DNA from: an uncultured Coriobacteriaceae bacterium
Lineage (GTDB): Bacteria; Actinomycetota; Coriobacteriia; Coriobacteriales; Atopobiaceae
Length of the DNA stretch: 64,000 nucleotides
Direction: 5' to 3'
Assembly: GCA_902790135.1 (NCBI GenBank)
Contig: CADAQM010000002.1
Coordinates: forward strand, 1 to 64,000
The notes under the pieces are model-generated. The model was not told the origin of the DNA and ran no database searches. It worked only from the letters and a program-made list of their open reading frames with translations. Both the position numbers and the translations under genes were made by a program. The number at the start of each line of letters is the position of its first letter. Within the stretch, counting starts at the first letter, position 1. Shown here piece after piece: positions 62,060 through 64,000 of the stretch.

Positions 62060-62443
62060 CTATCCGAACAGGGCGACAAGCGCCCGTGCGTACACGATGA
62101 TGCCGGCGACGGCGGCGGTGAGGCTGATGACCCAAGATGCCGCAGCCGCAACGTCCTTGGCGCGGCCCGCCAAGGGGTGGAACTCGGGCGAGACCAAGTC
62201 CACGACCGTCTCGATTGCCGTGTTGATGAGCTCGGTGGCGAGCACCGTCCCCGAGCAGACGACTATCACGGCCCAACCGATGGCGTCGATACGCAGGATG
62301 ATGCCCAGAGTGATGGCAAGAACCATCCCACCGAGCATGATGCGAATGTTGCGCTCGGTCGCAAGGGCGATGCGCATGCCCTGCAGGGCAAACAGGAAGC
62401 TTCGCTTGAGCGAGGGGTGGTTGTGGCTCGTGCCAGGAATCAT
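62060..62443 (-). CDS. dgkA: Diacylglycerol/undecaprenol kinase
   Basis: A 127-residue membrane kinase with three helices. The family motif ELINTAIETVVDLVSPEFHPLAGRAKDVAAAASWV is intact. In Gram-positives it phosphorylates undecaprenol. Its start shares one base with the ybeY stop. Confidence 0.93.
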   Translation of the reverse strand: MIPGTSHNHPSLKRSFLFALQGMRIALATERNIRIMLGGMVLAITLGIILRIDAIGWAVIVVCSGTVLATELINTAIETVVDLVSPEFHPLAGRAKDVAAAASWVISLTAAVAGIIVYARALVALFG

Positions 62444-62949
62444 CAGTCCTCGCCCTCCCTGTGACGCGTCAGCACCACGTGGCTGATGGGGGCGTCGGTA
62501 TGTGCCTTGCGCACCAACTCGTCCTCGCGCGCCTCCATGACCTCGGCCTCGTCATCCTCAAGATGGTCATAGCCGAGCAGATGCAGGAGGCCATGTATGA
62601 GCAGGAGCCTGAACTCGTCGGCAAAGGTGGTGGCGTAGCGTCCGGACTGCGCTTCGATGAATGCGGGCGCCAGAATGATGTCGCCCAGCTCGCAGGGCTC
62701 GCCCTCCGCCAGGTCGGGGTCGTCGGGACGCTCGCACTCGAGCGAGATGACGTCGGTCACGGCATCGATGCCGCGCCACTCCTCGTTGTAGGAACGGATC
62801 TCCTCGTCATCGACGATAGAAAGCGAGAGGTAGCAGGGGCGCGTGACGCCCTCCTCGGCGAGCACCATCTCGCAGATGGCCTGAATCTCGTCCTCGGTGA
62901 TGGGAGCCTGGGCGCGAGCCTCGCAGATCAGGTCGACCGTCAGCAACAT
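62443..62949 (-). CDS. ybeY: Endoribonuclease YbeY (16S rRNA maturation)
   Basis: A 168-residue metalloenzyme needed for 16S rRNA 3'-end maturation and ribosome quality control. The H-G-L-L-H-L-x-G-Y-D-H zinc motif is present (HGLLHLLGYDH). The N-terminus LTVDLICEARAQAP is standard. ATG 62949 follows the phoH stop by 1 bp; longer in-frame starts lie in phoH and are rejected. Confidence 0.95.
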   Translation of the reverse strand: MLLTVDLICEARAQAPITEDEIQAICEMVLAEEGVTRPCYLSLSIVDDEEIRSYNEEWRGIDAVTDVISLECERPDDPDLAEGEPCELGDIILAPAFIEAQSGRYATTFADEFRLLLIHGLLHLLGYDHLEDDEAEVMEAREDELVRKAHTDAPISHVVLTRHREGED

Positions 62950-62950
62950 C

Positions 62951-63907
62951 TCAGCGCGCCCCCTCTGCCTCGTCAGCCTCGTAGGCATCCACGATGCGTG
63001 CCACGAGCGAGTGGCGAACGATGTCGTTGCGGTCGAGGTCGACGAAGGCGATGTCGTCGAGCCCCTCGAGGACGCGGCGCGCCACGTCGAGACCGTTGAC
63101 GCCCAACAGGTCGCGTTGGGTGACGTCTCCCGTGACCACAAACTTGGACGAGAAGCCCAGACGCGTGAGGAACATCTTCATCTGATCGGGCGTGGTGTTC
63201 TGCGCCTCATCGAGAATGACGAAGGCGTTGTTCATCGTGCGGCCGCGCATGAAGGCAAGCGGCGCGATCTCGATGATGCCCTGCTCGATGAGGGCATTGC
63301 CACGCTCCATGTCGGTCATGTCGAAGAGCGCGTCGTAGAGCGGGCGGATGTAGGGGTCAAGCTTCTCCTGCAGCGTGCCGGGAAGGTAGCCCAGAGACTC
63401 CCCCGCCTCGACGACCGGACGCACCAGCACGATGCGCGCCACCTCGCGTCGCTTGAGGGCCGCAACCGCCATCGCCATGGCCAGGTAGGTCTTGCCCGTG
63501 CCGGCGGGACCGATGCCAAAGGTGATGGTGTTGCGCCTGATGGAGTCGATATAGCGCTTCTGACCTGCGGTCTTTGGCTGCAGCGCCTTGCCGCGGTAGG
63601 TGAGCAGGATGTCGTCGTTCAGGTCGGGCAGCTCGCGCGCGCCATGGGTGACCTGTCCGATGATCAGATCGACGTCGGCCTCGCCCGGGGTCTGACCCGC
63701 CTCCACCATGGAGATGAGGCGCGAGAAGACCGTCGTCAGCTGGTTGACGACATCCGCCGGCCCGATGAGGCTGATCTGCGACCCACGCACCGTGACCATG
63801 GCGTCAAAGGCACCTTCGATCTTGCGTAGAAGCGAGTCCGTGGGACCCATGAGTGCCGTAGGATTCACGCTGTCGGGAATCGTCATTCTGACGTGGGTGG
63901 GATTCAT
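62951..63907 (-). CDS. phoH: PhoH-family ATPase (YbeZ-like)
   Basis: A 318-residue cytoplasmic P-loop ATPase linked to RNA metabolism. Walker A GPAGTGKTYLAMA and Walker B FVILDEAQNTTPDQMKMFLTRLG are intact; the N-terminal KH-like domain (about 30-110) is present. First gene of phoH-ybeY-dgkA-era-recO in this window. Start ATG 63907 overlaps a TGA of an upstream frame, but its coding status is unclear. Confidence 0.95.
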   Translation of the reverse strand: MNPTHVRMTIPDSVNPTALMGPTDSLLRKIEGAFDAMVTVRGSQISLIGPADVVNQLTTVFSRLISMVEAGQTPGEADVDLIIGQVTHGARELPDLNDDILLTYRGKALQPKTAGQKRYIDSIRRNTITFGIGPAGTGKTYLAMAMAVAALKRREVARIVLVRPVVEAGESLGYLPGTLQEKLDPYIRPLYDALFDMTDMERGNALIEQGIIEIAPLAFMRGRTMNNAFVILDEAQNTTPDQMKMFLTRLGFSSKFVVTGDVTQRDLLGVNGLDVARRVLEGLDDIAFVDLDRNDIVRHSLVARIVDAYEADEAEGAR

Positions 63908-63950
63908 GTGCCTCCAAGCAAGCGCCTGTACCGTAGTAGAGTTTTACTAC

Positions 63951-64000
63951 TCAGATGATAGTCGATGTGCGCCCGTCGAGGGTGCCGTCTGCCTGGGTGG
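63951..64000 (-). CDS. Possible C-terminal end of the gene upstream of phoH (partial)
   Basis: The minus strand is open from the right edge to a TGA at 63953-63951, reading TQADGTLDGRTSTII. It is too short to assign, and another frame is also open through 63907-64000. Confidence 0.25.
   Translation of the reverse strand, partial: TQADGTLDGRTSTII

Overview
The window looks like chromosomal DNA of a high-GC Gram-positive actinobacterium of the Coriobacteriia type (Atopobium/Olsenella-like; this placement is inference from content, not from a marker-gene comparison). The reasons are the GC-rich codon use, an actinobacterial FHA + FtsR-type MerR pair, SpoVS without any sporulation gene nearby, RNase Y and RNase J together, a RodZ-like protein next to FtsK, and large secreted proteins built from RICIN-type repeats. 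There is no rRNA, CRISPR array, prophage or intact insertion sequence; one tRNA-Pro(GGG) is present.

Layout. (1) 1-8.4 kb is patchy and accessory-like: a phospho-beta-glucosidase, a GNAT acetyltransferase, a small DMT transporter, an AT-rich hexapeptide acyltransferase, a 162-bp element with 30-bp terminal inverted repeats, a transporter relic, a PAP2 phosphatase gene broken by one in-frame TGA, and a divergent ankyrin / acidic helical protein pair, ending at tRNA-Pro. (2) 8.7-24.3 kb is mostly plus-strand: ugd and a GT2 glycosyltransferase, dinB, an alpha/beta hydrolase coupled to a PP2C phosphatase, a GH32 sucrose hydrolase behind a LacI-type operator, then a run of envelope and housekeeping genes (CDP-alcohol phosphatidyltransferase, DD-carboxypeptidase, GcvT-like, RidA, FHA, FtsR-like, apt, NlpC/P60, ClC antiporter). 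(3) 24.3-25.1 kb is a gene-poor, AT-richer gap bounded by a 17-bp direct repeat. (4) 25.1-50.2 kb is a dense, mainly minus-strand core: trxB; nrdR-dut; a divergent lexA / LysM-protein pair; rny-GHKL ATPase; spoVS-miaB-miaA-hflX; rnj-ftsK-rodZ-yajQ-rimO-pgsA-cinA; recA-recX; rpsO-pnp. (5) 50.4-60.2 kb holds three consecutive secreted cell-wall hydrolases of 1027-1067 residues, each with a signal peptide, an acidic linker, 12-15 RICIN-type repeat units and a different catalytic domain. (6) 60.3-64 kb is the conserved phoH-ybeY-dgkA-era-recO operon.

How it fits together. Four promoters (recA, lexA, the LysM gene, dinB) carry a match to the Gram-positive LexA box GAAC-N4-GTTC placed between or against the -35 and -10 elements, so the window contains the core of an SOS regulon including a probable YneA-like division inhibitor. 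RNA maturation and decay factors (RNase Y, RNase J, PNPase, YbeY, Era, HflX, MiaA/MiaB, RimO) are unusually concentrated. The most novel items are the RICIN-repeat hydrolase cluster, the uncharacterised GHKL ATPase tied to rny, the MITE-like element, the direct-repeat-bounded gap, and the accessory zone next to tRNA-Pro.
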